Origin: JBICHM01 sp043101835
GTDB lineage: Bacteria > Planctomycetota > Phycisphaerae > Phycisphaerales > UBA1924
Direction of reading: 5' to 3'
Assembly (NCBI GenBank): GCA_043101835.1
Contig: JBICHM010000307.1
Coordinates: 1-28,799 of the forward strand
Length of the DNA: 28,799 bases
Shown in pieces: positions 15,964 through 24,094 of this stretch. The notes below the pieces were generated by a model. It saw nothing but the letters and a program-made list of their open reading frames with translations, was not told where the DNA came from and searched no databases. Each line of letters opens with the position of its first letter. Position 1 is the stretch's first letter. The translations under genes and the position numbers were made by a program.

Positions 15964-18627
15964 GTGCTCAACGCCGGCAACGCCCGCATCCGCGCTTTCC
16001 GTGTCATCCCGGCGCTCCCCGAGCCGCTTGCGCCGCTGCTCGAACTGGCGCGAAACTTCTGGTGGACCTGGCGTCCCGAGGCGTCAGAACTCTTCCGACG
16101 CCTCGATCGCGACCTGTGGCGCGCGACGAGCCACAATCCTGTGCGCTTGCTCGGGGCCGTGAGCCAGGACGTGCTGGAGCGCGCCGCGACCGACCCGGGG
16201 TACCTGCATGCGCTCGGCGAGGCCGTCGCGACGATGCGCGGCCACCTGCAGGCGACGCCCTGGACCGGCTACACCTCCAGTGACGCCGGCAGCGCGCTGG
16301 CGCCGGGCGATGAGGAAATGCTCGTCGCCTATTTCTGCGCCGAGTTCGGGCTGACCGAGTGCTTCCAGATCTATTCCGGCGGCCTCGGCGTGCTGGCGGG
16401 CGACCACCTCAAGAGCGCAAGCGAACTGTGCCTGCCGCTGGTCGGCGTGGGCCTGCTCTACCGCAACGGGTACTTCCATCAGTATCTGAACGCCGACGGC
16501 TGGCAGCAGGAGCGGTACCACGATCTCGACTTCGCGAACCAGCCGATCCGTCGTGAGCTCGATGAGCAGACCGGCGAGCAGCTGAAGGTCTCGGTCGAGA
16601 TCGACGGGCGGCAGGTGCACGCCGGCATCTGGCGCGCCGATGTCGGGCGCATCGCGCTCTACCTGCTCGATACGAACCTGCCGGAGAACAAGCGCGAGGA
16701 CCGCGACATCACGCGGAACCTCTATGGCGGCGATGTCGAGACGCGCATCCGGCAGGAGATCGTGCTGGGGATCGGCGGCGTGCGGGCGCTGCGCAAGCTC
16801 GGCCTGAACCCGAGCGTCTACCACATGAACGAGGGCCACTCGGCGTTCCTCGCGCTCGAGCGCATCAGCGAACTGCGCGAGGCGACGGGGGCGTCGTTCG
16901 ACGAGGCGCGCGAGGGCGCTGCGTCGCAGCACATCTTCACGACGCACACCCCGGTGCCGGCGGGCATCGACCGCTTCAGCCCGGACCTGATCGTCAAGCA
17001 CCTCGGGCATATGCCGCAGCGCCTGGGGCTGGATCTCGACGGGATGCTGTCGCTCGGGCGCGAGAACGTGTTCGACCGGCACGAGTTCTTCTCGATGGCG
17101 GTGCTGGCGCTGCGCACGAGCGGGCGTTGCAACGCGGTGAGCCGCCTGCACGGCGAAGTGAGCCGGCGGATGTGGCGGAACATCTGGCCGGGCGTGCCCG
17201 AGCCGGAGGCGCCGATCAGCCACGTGACCAACGGCGTGCACACGCGCACCTGGACCAGCCCGGACATGCTGCGCCTCTTCGATCGCTACCTGCCGGCGGC
17301 GTGGGACAGCGACCCGACCGACCACAGCGTCTGGCAGAAGGTCGCCGACATCCACGACGAGGAGCTGTGGCGGGCGCACCAGCGCCAGCGCGAGGGGCTC
17401 GTCACCTGGGCGCGGGCGCGGATTCGCAAGCAGATGGAGCACCGCGGCGCGGGGCACGAGGAGGTCGAGGAAGCCGCGGCGGCGCTCGATCCGAACATCT
17501 TCACCATCGGGTTCGCGCGGCGATTCGCGACCTACAAGCGCGCGACGCTGCTGCTGCGCGATCTCGATCGGCTTCGTGCGCTGCTCGAAGACGACGAGCG
17601 CCCGCTGCAGATCGTCATCGCCGGCAAGGCGCACCCGGCGGACGGGCCGGGCAAGGAGATGATCCGCGAGATCGTGAAGGCCTCCGAGCGGGGCGGCCGC
17701 TTCAGTCGGCTCGTCTTCCTCGAGGACTACGACATGGATGTGGCGCGTCGGCTCGTGCGCGGCTGCGACATCTGGCTGAACACGCCCCGTCGAGGGATGG
17801 AGGCGAGCGGCACCAGCGGCATGAAGGCGGCGCTGAACGGTCTCGTCAATGTGTCGATCCTCGACGGCTGGTGGGACGAGGGCTTCACCGGCGAGGCGGG
17901 ATACGCGATCGGACGGGGTGAGTCCTACGGCGATGCGGAGCTGCAGGACACGATCGAGAGCCGCGCGTTGTACGACCTGCTCGAGCGCCAGATCCTGCCG
18001 GAGTTCTACGACCGGGGCGTCTCCGGGCTCCCGCGCAAGTGGGTGCAGCGAATGAAGCGTTCGATTATGGCGTGCGCGCCGGCCTTCAACACGAACCGCA
18101 TGGTGTGCGACTACACGGATGATCTCTATCTGAAGGCGCACCGCCTTGGGCGCGTCCTCGCGGCCGACTCCTGGAAGGAGGCCCGGGACCTTGCCTCGCA
18201 TGTGCGCCGGTATCGCGAGCACTGGGGCAAGGTGCGGATCGAGGCGGTCGAGACGCCGATCGGCCCGCGCGTGCCGATCCGCACCGCGGCGCCGGTGTCG
18301 GCCGTGGTGCGCCTCGGCGAGCTGACGCCCGAAGAGGTCAGCGTGCAGCTGTATTTCGGCGAGGTGACAAGTCTGGGCGACCTCGTCGGCGCGCAGTCGA
18401 TCGCGATGCGCTGCACGGAGCGCCTCGAGAACGGCGCGTGGCGGTTCGAGGGCGAGATGGTCGCGGACCGCTCGGGGAGCATGGGATTCAGTGTGCGTGT
18501 GCTGCCGAACGACTCGCGACTTCCCTCGCCGTTCATCCCGGGCCTGATCACCTGGGATGTGGAGCCGACGGCGCCGACCGACGATGAGGCGCCGGCGCGC
18601 CCCGCCGGCGCCGGAAAAGCGCACTGA
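15964..18627 (+). CDS. glgP: Alpha-glucan (glycogen) phosphorylase, GT35, with N-terminal DUF3417
   Basis: 887-aa PLP enzyme that phosphorolyses alpha-1,4-glucans to glucose-1-phosphate. The GTG at 15964 follows GAGGAC. Residues about 10-115 (LARNFWWTWRPEASELFRRLDRDLWRATSHNPVRLL) are the DUF3417 cap of the TIGR02094-type phosphorylases found in Thermus, actinobacteria and planctomycetes. Catalytic-domain elements are YFCAEFGLTECFQIYSGGLGVLAGDHLKSASEL, YHMNEGHSAFLALE, HTPVPAGIDRF, HVTNGVHTRTW, FARRFATYKRATLLL, IVIAGKAHPAD and EASGTSGMKAALNG. Lys621 there is the PLP Schiff-base lysine. The C-terminal beta region (about 740-865) is also present. The gene is tail-to-tail with the DUF456 gene, only 4 bp apart. 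No glycogen synthase or branching enzyme is in view. Confidence 0.95.
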   Translation: MLNAGNARIRAFRVIPALPEPLAPLLELARNFWWTWRPEASELFRRLDRDLWRATSHNPVRLLGAVSQDVLERAATDPGYLHALGEAVATMRGHLQATPWTGYTSSDAGSALAPGDEEMLVAYFCAEFGLTECFQIYSGGLGVLAGDHLKSASELCLPLVGVGLLYRNGYFHQYLNADGWQQERYHDLDFANQPIRRELDEQTGEQLKVSVEIDGRQVHAGIWRADVGRIALYLLDTNLPENKREDRDITRNLYGGDVETRIRQEIVLGIGGVRALRKLGLNPSVYHMNEGHSAFLALERISELREATGASFDEAREGAASQHIFTTHTPVPAGIDRFSPDLIVKHLGHMPQRLGLDLDGMLSLGRENVFDRHEFFSMAVLALRTSGRCNAVSRLHGEVSRRMWRNIWPGVPEPEAPISHVTNGVHTRTWTSPDMLRLFDRYLPAAWDSDPTDHSVWQKVADIHDEELWRAHQRQREGLVTWARARIRKQMEHRGAGHEEVEEAAAALDPNIFTIGFARRFATYKRATLLLRDLDRLRALLEDDERPLQIVIAGKAHPADGPGKEMIREIVKASERGGRFSRLVFLEDYDMDVARRLVRGCDIWLNTPRRGMEASGTSGMKAALNGLVNVSILDGWWDEGFTGEAGYAIGRGESYGDAELQDTIESRALYDLLERQILPEFYDRGVSGLPRKWVQRMKRSIMACAPAFNTNRMVCDYTDDLYLKAHRLGRVLAADSWKEARDLASHVRRYREHWGKVRIEAVETPIGPRVPIRTAAPVSAVVRLGELTPEEVSVQLYFGEVTSLGDLVGAQSIAMRCTERLENGAWRFEGEMVADRSGSMGFSVRVLPNDSRLPSPFIPGLITWDVEPTAPTDDEAPARPAGAGKAH

Positions 18628-18631
18628 CGCG

Positions 18632-19150
18632 TCAGACGACCACGCCGACGACGAGCGCGATCGAGACGATCGCGGCGATGACGGTCTTGACGGCGATCGC
18701 CAGCAGTCGACCGGAGGCGGCGGCCCGTCCGACGCGCGCGGCGTCGCGCCACGGCATGTCCGGCGTTCGCCGGTGCCCGAGCGTCGCGCCGACGCCCGCG
18801 CCGATCACGGCGCCGGCGATTGTGCCGACGATCGGGATGGGGATGAGAAAGCTCCCGAGGATCGCGCCGGCAAGCCCGCCGAAGACGGACCACCATGCGG
18901 CGACCTTCGAGCCGCCGGCGCGTTTCGCCATCGCGGCGGACGCCGTGAACTCGATCACCTCGCCGCCGAGCGCGAGCACGCCGGCCACAATGAGCAGCTG
19001 CGTCGAGTAGGTGTCGCGCCAGAGCTCGAGGCCGATGGCGGCGAGGAGGACGACCCAGACGCCGCTGAGGCCGAGAAGCGTGACGCCGACCGCGACGAGG
19101 CCCAGCAGGGCCATCGTGACGGCGATGCCGATGGTCAGAGCAATCTCCAC
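18632..19150 (-). CDS. DUF456 family membrane protein
   Basis: 172-aa integral membrane protein. The GTG at 19150 is chosen because GGGAGG lies 8 nt upstream (complement of 19159-19164) and the hydrophobic protein begins there (VEIALTIGIAVTMALLGLVAVGVTLLGLSGVWVVLLAAIGLELW). DUF456 features include the paired N-terminal helices, the AKRAGGSKVAAWWSVFGGLAGAILGSFLIPIPIVGTIAGAVIGAGVGATLGH segment with glycine-zipper-like spacing (about 90-140), and a final helix (150-172). Function of the family is unknown. It lies 55 bp downstream of the two-TM protein gene on the same strand, so co-transcription is likely. Confidence 0.85.
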   Translation of the reverse strand: MEIALTIGIAVTMALLGLVAVGVTLLGLSGVWVVLLAAIGLELWRDTYSTQLLIVAGVLALGGEVIEFTASAAMAKRAGGSKVAAWWSVFGGLAGAILGSFLIPIPIVGTIAGAVIGAGVGATLGHRRTPDMPWRDAARVGRAAASGRLLAIAVKTVIAAIVSIALVVGVVV

Positions 19151-19205
19151 GCGCGCCGCCTCCCGCGTCCGTTGTTGGGATTGCGCCGCGCGCGTTGCGG
19201 GCGCG

Positions 19206-20123
19206 TCAGGCGTGGGGCTCCTTCGGCTCGCCTTCGGGCATGTGCTCACCGGCCATCGCGGGGCCGGAGCCCTCGCGCTCGGGCGCGGTGGCGTCCTCAT
19301 CCTCCGCGGGCGGCTCGTAGCCGTCGGTCTGCTTCTCCATCTCGAGGATCCAGTCTTCGAGCGGCTTGTGGCGGAGCAGATCGAGCGTGACCGCCTCGCC
19401 GGCGCCCTGCTTGAATCGCAGCGTCACATAGAACTTGTGCCACTTGCGCTTGTCGACCTCGGCGATCTGGTCGGGCGTGAAGGAGCGCCCGGAGGGCAGC
19501 GTGAGTTCGAGCGAGGCGGGCTTGTAGGAGTACCGGATGCCCTTCGCGCGGAGGATGATGAGGGAGATCCAGGCGAAGCCGCCGAAGCCACAGACCACGA
19601 AGACCCACTGCGAGGGGATGTCGTAGGCAGCCAGCGGCTTGGGCTGCGTGCGGGTGTCCCACTCCTGCGTGAGCGTGTCGAGGCGTTCGCGCGGGTTGTC
19701 GAAGGTCGTGTACTCGGCGTTGACGCGACCGATGCGCGACAGACTCGTGAGCCAGTCGTACTTGGCGAGATCCATGGAGATCTCGCGGTACCCGATCGTT
19801 CCTTCGGGCGTGTCGCCGAGTCGCTCCCGGAGTTGGTTGCGCTCGTTGCGGAGGCGCGTCAGTTCGTCGCCGGGCGCGTCCTCGCTGGCGGTGAGGAGCC
19901 GCCCGGCCTCATTCGCGGCCTGGAGGTAGCGCCACTCGGTGAACTCGGCATGGTTGGCGCCGCGTGCGGGGAAGGCGGCGAGCGCGTCGTAGAGTCCCCA
20001 GACGCCGAGGCCGAGGAGCGCAACGCCGATCACAGTGAGTTTGATCAGCCAGCCCTTGTTCAGGCTGGTGACCTCGACCTCCGGCCGGCTTGCGGGCTGG
20101 TCGGTGGGTGTGGTCTGCTCCAT
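19206..20123 (-). CDS. Uncharacterised two-TM membrane protein with C-terminal PH-like region
   Basis: 305-aa protein with no recognised family. The ATG at 20123 has GAGGAG upstream. There are two hydrophobic helices, about 24-50 (GWLIKLTVIGVALLGLGVWGLYDALAAF) and 171-191 (QWVFVVCGFGGFAWISLIIL). Between them lies a polar loop with coiled-coil character (about 85-105, DELTRLRNERNQLRERLGD). After TM2 the segment YSYKPASLELTLPSGRSFTPDQIAEVDKRKWHKFYVTLRFKQGAGEAVTLDLLRHKPLEDWILEME (198-265) resembles bacterial PH-like domains that sit at the membrane. The tail (270-305) is acidic and probably disordered. It lies between a small basic protein (26 bp upstream) and DUF456 (55 bp downstream), suggesting a three-gene membrane operon. 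Confidence 0.82.
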   Translation of the reverse strand: MEQTTPTDQPASRPEVEVTSLNKGWLIKLTVIGVALLGLGVWGLYDALAAFPARGANHAEFTEWRYLQAANEAGRLLTASEDAPGDELTRLRNERNQLRERLGDTPEGTIGYREISMDLAKYDWLTSLSRIGRVNAEYTTFDNPRERLDTLTQEWDTRTQPKPLAAYDIPSQWVFVVCGFGGFAWISLIILRAKGIRYSYKPASLELTLPSGRSFTPDQIAEVDKRKWHKFYVTLRFKQGAGEAVTLDLLRHKPLEDWILEMEKQTDGYEPPAEDEDATAPEREGSGPAMAGEHMPEGEPKEPHA

Positions 20124-20149
20124 GTCGGACGTGCTCCTCGCAGGGTTGC

Positions 20150-20386
20150 TCAGCGGTCCCTGACCATGTCGGCTCGGGTGATGGCGTCAGTCCACCAGCG
20201 TTCGGCCCATTGGCGCCCGCCAGGGATGGTCTGAAGGTAGCCGAAGCCACCTTCATCGACCCGCCGGACGGGAATTCTGAGCGCGCTGGTGTCGCCTCGC
20301 ACGGCGCGGTTGAGCCAGCGCTGGTGCTGCAGGCGGGCCTTCTGCCCGGGTGTGAGCCAGAGGTTGCGGTGTCGAAAGAAACGCAT
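20150..20386 (-). CDS. Small basic protein of unknown function
   Basis: 78-aa protein starting MRFFRHRNLWLTPGQKARLQHQRWLNRAV. It is rich in Arg and Trp, with no signal peptide, TM segment or recognised domain. The ATG at 20386 is preferred to a longer frame from 20440, which would run through the two inverted repeats of the divergent promoter region; an AAGGG lies about 10 nt upstream. It is probably the first gene of the minus-strand group that continues with the two-TM protein 26 bp downstream and DUF456. Reality rests on its intergenic position, tight spacing and non-biased composition. Function unknown. Confidence 0.6.
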   Translation of the reverse strand: MRFFRHRNLWLTPGQKARLQHQRWLNRAVRGDTSALRIPVRRVDEGGFGYLQTIPGGRQWAERWWTDAITRADMVRDR

Positions 20387-20406
20387 GGGAACGCAGCCCT
20401 TGGGGG

Positions 20407-20438
20407 CATACACTGTATGAGCGGGTGGTTTCACCCGC
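20407..20438. promoter_or_regulatory. Two adjacent inverted repeats in a divergent promoter region
   Basis: CATACA-c-TGTATG (20407-20419) is a perfect 6-bp inverted repeat with a 1-nt centre, AT-rich against the background. One base on, GCGGGTG-gttt-CACCCGC (20421-20438) is a perfect 7-bp inverted repeat with a 4-nt loop. They lie between the small basic protein gene (minus) and the glycine-zipper lipoprotein gene (plus). They may be operators or a hairpin in the 5' leader of the plus-strand gene. Confidence 0.45.
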
Positions 20439-20509
20439 AAAGCCTGCTCGCGCAGGCAGTTCCGGCGATGTGCCGTCGCGCCCGCGCGAGCCAGTCAGGA
20501 GGCCGCGCG

Positions 20510-22141
20510 ATGCCCGCCACTCGCCACGCCGCCAGATCGATGCTCGCCGGATTCCTCGCCGCGCTGGGGGTGACCGCTGGGTGCAACAACGCAGGCCAGG
20601 GCGCGGTCTCGGGCGGCGCTCTTGGTGCGCTGGCCGGGGTGTCGATCGGCTCGCTGTCGGGCACCGCCGGTGAGGGCGCGATCATCGGGCTGGTGTCGGG
20701 GGCGCTCGCCGGCGGGGTGATCGGCGATCAGAACATGCGCGCAGATCTGCGCGCCGGCGGGGCCTCTTCCGGCGCCGGCGGACGGGCCTGGGGCGATGAC
20801 CGCCTGCCCGAGGCGAGCGAGCCGGTGCAGTACGACGATCCGTACACGCCCGACCGCCTCCGCGCCCGATACGGCGATCCGCCGCCGCCCCGCTACGGGC
20901 CGGAGCCGGAGGCGCGCGTCGCGCCCGTGCGCGAGCCACAGGCGTACGGCCCCAGCGAGCCAAACCCCGTGGGGTCGCGCGTCGTCGCCAGCGGCACGGT
21001 GCCCTCGACCGCCGCGATCGCACGCGCGGGCGTGCGCGCGGAGTACCGCCACCAGGCGATGCTCAAGGCGTACGGTGAGGGCGACCTTGGGTATGGCGAG
21101 GTCTACGGCGAAGCGCCCGTACTCAACCCCTCGTACGGACGCGCGGTGTACCCGCGGACGGGAAACGTGGATCTGCACACGGCCTACGGCTCGACCGTGT
21201 CGCATGACTGCAGCACGCGCTGCGACCACATCTACTGCTCGCACTGCGGGTCGTATCACGACTCGCTGCGGTACTACACGGTCTGCTCGCCGCGCACGAC
21301 GTTTGGGCTGCGCTACTCGTATTCGCCGGGCGGCGGGTCGTGGGTGAACTTCTCGTATGGCTGGTGGGACTGGTACGACTGGGATTACGCCTGCCGCTAC
21401 GGCTACACCACCTACCGGCCGTACAGCCACTGGCGCTACACCTACCGCCCGTACTCGTGGTGGGGCTGGTCGACCGGGTGGTCGTACGGCTATCGCGACT
21501 ATCGCTGGTGCGAGCCGTACTCCTCGAAGTACCGCACGCGCTACTGGTACACCGGCTCGCTGCACGGCGGGTCGTATGGCGCGGGCTATTCGAAGCACAA
21601 GAAGGGCGATCGGTATTACACCGACCCCTACGGATACGACTGGATCGGCGCTCAGGGCAGCCGGCGCGTGCCGGCGGTCAACAACCAGCCGCTGCCGCAG
21701 CAGGATCCGCGCGTGCAGAGCCCGCGCCTGATGGACTCGCGGCGCGGCCAGATCGCGCGTGAGCAGGCGCGCGAGACCTCGCGTCGTCGGGCGGACGCGG
21801 GCCGGTCACCGTCGCGCGAGCGATACCAGGCGCCGACCCGCCGGGACCGCGCAGACCGCACTGCGCAGCGCGCGCCGACGCGCACCGAACGCCCGTCGCG
21901 GACGACGCGCCAGGACGCTGGTCGCCGGAAGATGATGCCGACGACCTCGTCCCGCGGCAGCCAGCCGTCGCGTCCGACGCGCGCGTCACAGCCGACGCGT
22001 CGAACGAGCGCACCGGCGCGTCCGTCGTCGAGAGGCGGCGCCTCGCGCGGGAATAGCCCTGCCGTCATGCCAAGCCGGCGCGGCGGGGACCGTGGCAATC
22101 GCAGTTCGCGCGGCGGCGGTCGGGGCGGTCGCGGGGGCTGA
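20510..22141 (+). CDS. Glycine-zipper lipoprotein with Tyr/Trp-rich core, Cys cluster and Arg-rich RGG tail
   Basis: 543-aa predicted lipoprotein; the ATG at 20510 has AGGAGG 7 nt upstream. Residues 1-25 are a lipoprotein signal (SMLAGFLAALGVTAGC, Cys25). Residues about 31-72 form a glycine zipper (GAVSGGALGALAGVSIGSLSGTAGEGAIIGLVSGALAGGVIG), as in outer-membrane 17-kDa-antigen-like proteins. A Pro/Tyr-rich linker follows (100-225). Next is a cysteine cluster C-x3-C-x4-C-x2-C (234-246) with His nearby (DCSTRCDHIYCSHCGSYH). A strikingly aromatic segment (265-350) repeats Tyr, Trp, Arg and Gly (WWDWYDWDYACRYGYTTYRPYSHWRYTYRPYSWWGW). The last 150 residues are Arg/Ser/Thr-rich and end in RGGGRGGRGG. 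I recognise no family for the whole. A cell-surface role is inferred; the metal or nucleic-acid binding suggested by the Cys cluster and RGG tail is speculative. Confidence 0.82.
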   Translation: MPATRHAARSMLAGFLAALGVTAGCNNAGQGAVSGGALGALAGVSIGSLSGTAGEGAIIGLVSGALAGGVIGDQNMRADLRAGGASSGAGGRAWGDDRLPEASEPVQYDDPYTPDRLRARYGDPPPPRYGPEPEARVAPVREPQAYGPSEPNPVGSRVVASGTVPSTAAIARAGVRAEYRHQAMLKAYGEGDLGYGEVYGEAPVLNPSYGRAVYPRTGNVDLHTAYGSTVSHDCSTRCDHIYCSHCGSYHDSLRYYTVCSPRTTFGLRYSYSPGGGSWVNFSYGWWDWYDWDYACRYGYTTYRPYSHWRYTYRPYSWWGWSTGWSYGYRDYRWCEPYSSKYRTRYWYTGSLHGGSYGAGYSKHKKGDRYYTDPYGYDWIGAQGSRRVPAVNNQPLPQQDPRVQSPRLMDSRRGQIAREQARETSRRRADAGRSPSRERYQAPTRRDRADRTAQRAPTRTERPSRTTRQDAGRRKMMPTTSSRGSQPSRPTRASQPTRRTSAPARPSSRGGASRGNSPAVMPSRRGGDRGNRSSRGGGRGGRGG

Positions 22142-22151
22142 GCCTGCCCGG

Positions 22152-22814
22152 TCAGTCCGTAGCGCTCTCACCCGACTGCGCGTGGGCGCGCTGGCAGGCC
22201 TGCATCAGGGCCTGGTGCAGCTTGTCATGGTCGGGGATCGTCGCGAGACAGTCGAAGAGCTCATCGACCAGCGCCTCGGGGCTGAGGTCCGGCTCGATGG
22301 TCTCGATCGCTTCGTCGCCGATCGCCTCGCTCGCGGCGAGCAGCCACTCGCGCGTGACTTCCTTCGCCGGCGCCACGCGACAGCGGATGGTCGTCGGCCC
22401 GATGGCCACGAGCGGCCAGTCGCCGGTCTTCGTCTCGGGCTCGTGCGTGACGACGAGGACGGGGATCTTCACCTCGTCGGCGCGCTCGCGCAGGTCGCGG
22501 GCATCGGCGGCGACGAGAATCGGCTCGAGCAGGTAGCACCCGGGGTGCGGCGCCTCGTGCAGACGCTCGTTCGCGTTGATGATGAAGACATTGCCCGAGT
22601 CGAAGGCGTCGAGGCGCTTCTGACGCCGGGCTTCTTCCAGAGGCAGGCAGATGCGGGCCATGCGCTCGTAGTCGCCGACGCGATGCGCGAGGCGCAGGGC
22701 GTCGTCGGCGAGGCGCTCGCTGGCGAAATAGTCGCCCTGCTCGAGGGCGGCGGAGGCCTTCTCCATGAGGGCGTCGATCTTCTCGGCGGACTTGGTCTTT
22801 GCCTGCGCGCTCAC
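22152..22814 (-). CDS. Uncharacterised soluble protein, TPR-like N-terminus (coupled gene B)
   Basis: 220-aa protein without signal or TM segments. The GTG at 22814 overlaps the upstream gene's stop as GTGA, so translation is probably coupled. Residues 8-60 (KIDALMEKASAALEQGDYFASERLADDALRLAHRVGDYERMARICLPLEEARRQKR) look like a helical TPR-type pair. The rest (about 65-210) is alpha/beta, with FIINANERLHEAPHPGCYLLEPILVAADARDLRERADEVKIPVLVVTHEPETKTGDWPLVAIGP and a helical end. No catalytic motif is recognised. The partner gene also carries a helical repeat-like region, which suggests the two act together. It is tail-to-tail with the RGG lipoprotein gene, 10 bp apart. Confidence 0.8.
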   Translation of the reverse strand: MSAQAKTKSAEKIDALMEKASAALEQGDYFASERLADDALRLAHRVGDYERMARICLPLEEARRQKRLDAFDSGNVFIINANERLHEAPHPGCYLLEPILVAADARDLRERADEVKIPVLVVTHEPETKTGDWPLVAIGPTTIRCRVAPAKEVTREWLLAASEAIGDEAIETIEPDLSPEALVDELFDCLATIPDHDKLHQALMQACQRAHAQSGESATD

Positions 22815-23434
22815 GCCGTGGCCTCCTCGCTGCGGACGGCCGCGGCGAGGCGGCGCAGGATGTCCTGCCACGCGTCGGCGCGTTCCGAGAGGTCGAACTC
22901 GAGGATGTCGGCGGCGGAGGACCAGTCCTCGGCCTGGGCGTAGTCGCGGAGGGTGGTCAGGTCGGCGGCGAGGGCCTTGGAGGCCTCCGCGAGCGTGCCC
23001 GCCCCACCGGCGCCGAGCAGCTCGCCCGGGGAGCGCCCGATCAGGGAGCATCCCTCGCTGACGGAGCGCCGGACGGCCTCCCAGACGGCGAGGGCCTCGC
23101 CGAAGGCGCCCATGGCCTCGGGTGTGTCGCCGGTCTGCATCTTGCGCGCGGCGCCGGCCTGGATGGCCTTGACCTCTTCAAGGGCGTCGGCGGCGTCGAG
23201 GAGCGTCGTGACGACGAGGGCCTCGGGGGCCGCGGTCACCATGCGGATCTCGTCGGCGTAGGGCTCGAATGTGGGCGGGTCGGCGAGGTCGTGATCGGGG
23301 ATGCGTTCCCCGTCGGCCCAGACCTCGACGATGATGCGCCCCTGCTCGTCGGCGACCCTGCGGGCGGCGTCGAGGGCGGCGCCCAGGGTGGCCCCGCCGG
23401 CGGGGGCCTCGGTCTCGTCCACGAAGATCTTCAT
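22811..23434 (-). CDS. Uncharacterised soluble protein (coupled gene A)
   Basis: 207-aa protein starting MKIFVDETEAPAGGATLGAALDAARRVADEQGRIIVEVWADGERIPDHDL. The N-terminal about 80 residues have an alternating beta/alpha pattern that could be a small ubiquitin-like or regulatory fold. Residues about 85-207 are helical and Ala-rich (ALVVTTLLDAADALEEVKAIQAGAARKMQTGDTPEAMGAFGEALAVWEAVRRSV). No signal peptide, TM or known catalytic motif is seen. ATG 23434 is chosen since upstream in-frame sequence is Pro/Arg-rich and lacks an RBS; no clear RBS precedes 23434 either. It is first in a two-gene unit with the protein at 22152-22814 and divergent from the ferredoxin gene across 229 bp. Confidence 0.8.
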   Translation of the reverse strand: MKIFVDETEAPAGGATLGAALDAARRVADEQGRIIVEVWADGERIPDHDLADPPTFEPYADEIRMVTAAPEALVVTTLLDAADALEEVKAIQAGAARKMQTGDTPEAMGAFGEALAVWEAVRRSVSEGCSLIGRSPGELLGAGGAGTLAEASKALAADLTTLRDYAQAEDWSSAADILEFDLSERADAWQDILRRLAAAVRSEEATA

Positions 23435-23663
23435 GGCCCCATCATCGGCGGTTGGAGGGGGCGGAGCCAGTCGATTCTCGGGCGTGGTGGTCGGGAAGCG
23501 ACGAGGGGACGGAGCGAGGCGGCGGCGTGAGGCATCCGGCATTGCGCGATCGGCGAAGCGGGGGATGGCCGGTCATTCGCGGTCTAGGATGAGACCAAGT
23601 CGCAATCAGTCGCCCGGCCAGACCGCTGGCGGGCGTGGGCAGGGAATCGGGAGACTCGTTCGC

Positions 23664-24065
23664 ATGCATCTTCGCCACTCCGATCACGATCACGGGCCGG
23701 CCACGGTGCCCGTGAAGATCCTCATCGAGGACCCCGAGGGGGTCACCGGCGACCCGTCGAAGACCGAGGTCGAGGTGATGGCCGCGAAGGGCGAGCACCT
23801 GCTCGAGGTCGCGGTGGAGCACGGGGTGAACATCGAGCACGCCTGCGGCGCCGTGTGCGCCTGCTCGACCTGCCATGTGTACATCGAGCAGGGCATGGAC
23901 GACCTCACCGAGCCGACCGAGGCCGAAGAGGACCGCGTCGAGGAGGCGCCGGGGCTGCAGCTGAACAGCCGCCTGAGTTGCCAGTGCTTCATCGAGGGCG
24001 ACGGGCCGATCGTCCTGCGCGTGCCGGCATGGAACCGCAACGCGGTGAAGGAAGTCCCGCACTAG
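23664..24065 (+). CDS. [2Fe-2S] ferredoxin, ISC/adrenodoxin type
   Basis: 133-aa cytoplasmic electron carrier. The cluster motif HACGAVCACSTCHVYI (about 62-77) has the C-x5-C-x2-C spacing of ISC-type ferredoxins, with an extra Cys in the loop as in Escherichia coli Fdx. The fourth ligand is in SRLSCQC (about 109-115). The region LTEPTEAEEDRVEEAPGLQLNSRLSCQ is the usual acidic helix before it. The N-terminus has a His-rich extension (MHLRHSDHDHGP) not typical of the family. The ATG at 23664 has GGGAGA about 10 nt upstream. No isc or suf genes are in view, so the partner could be Fe-S assembly or a P450-type system. It is divergent from the uncharacterised pair. Confidence 0.93.
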   Translation: MHLRHSDHDHGPATVPVKILIEDPEGVTGDPSKTEVEVMAAKGEHLLEVAVEHGVNIEHACGAVCACSTCHVYIEQGMDDLTEPTEAEEDRVEEAPGLQLNSRLSCQCFIEGDGPIVLRVPAWNRNAVKEVPH

Positions 24066-24082
24066 GGCGGACGGCTTTCCTC

Positions 24083-24088
24083 TAGCAT
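24083..24088 (+). promoter_or_regulatory. -10-like element, leaderless membrane-protein gene
   Basis: TAGCAT ends 6 nt before the ATG at 24095, with no Shine-Dalgarno between, consistent with a leaderless transcript. It lies in the 29-bp gap after the ferredoxin gene. Confidence 0.35.
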
Positions 24089-24094
24089 GCGCGC

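Noticed and set aside
16084..18624. 846-codon minus-strand open frame opposite glgP
   Set aside because: Shadow frame caused by high G+C codon bias; His/Arg/Val-rich with no domain, and glgP is unequivocally coding.
23581..23596. GGTCT-aggatg-AGACC inverted repeat upstream of the ferredoxin gene
   Set aside because: Only 5-bp arms with a 6-nt spacer; not distinguishable from chance.
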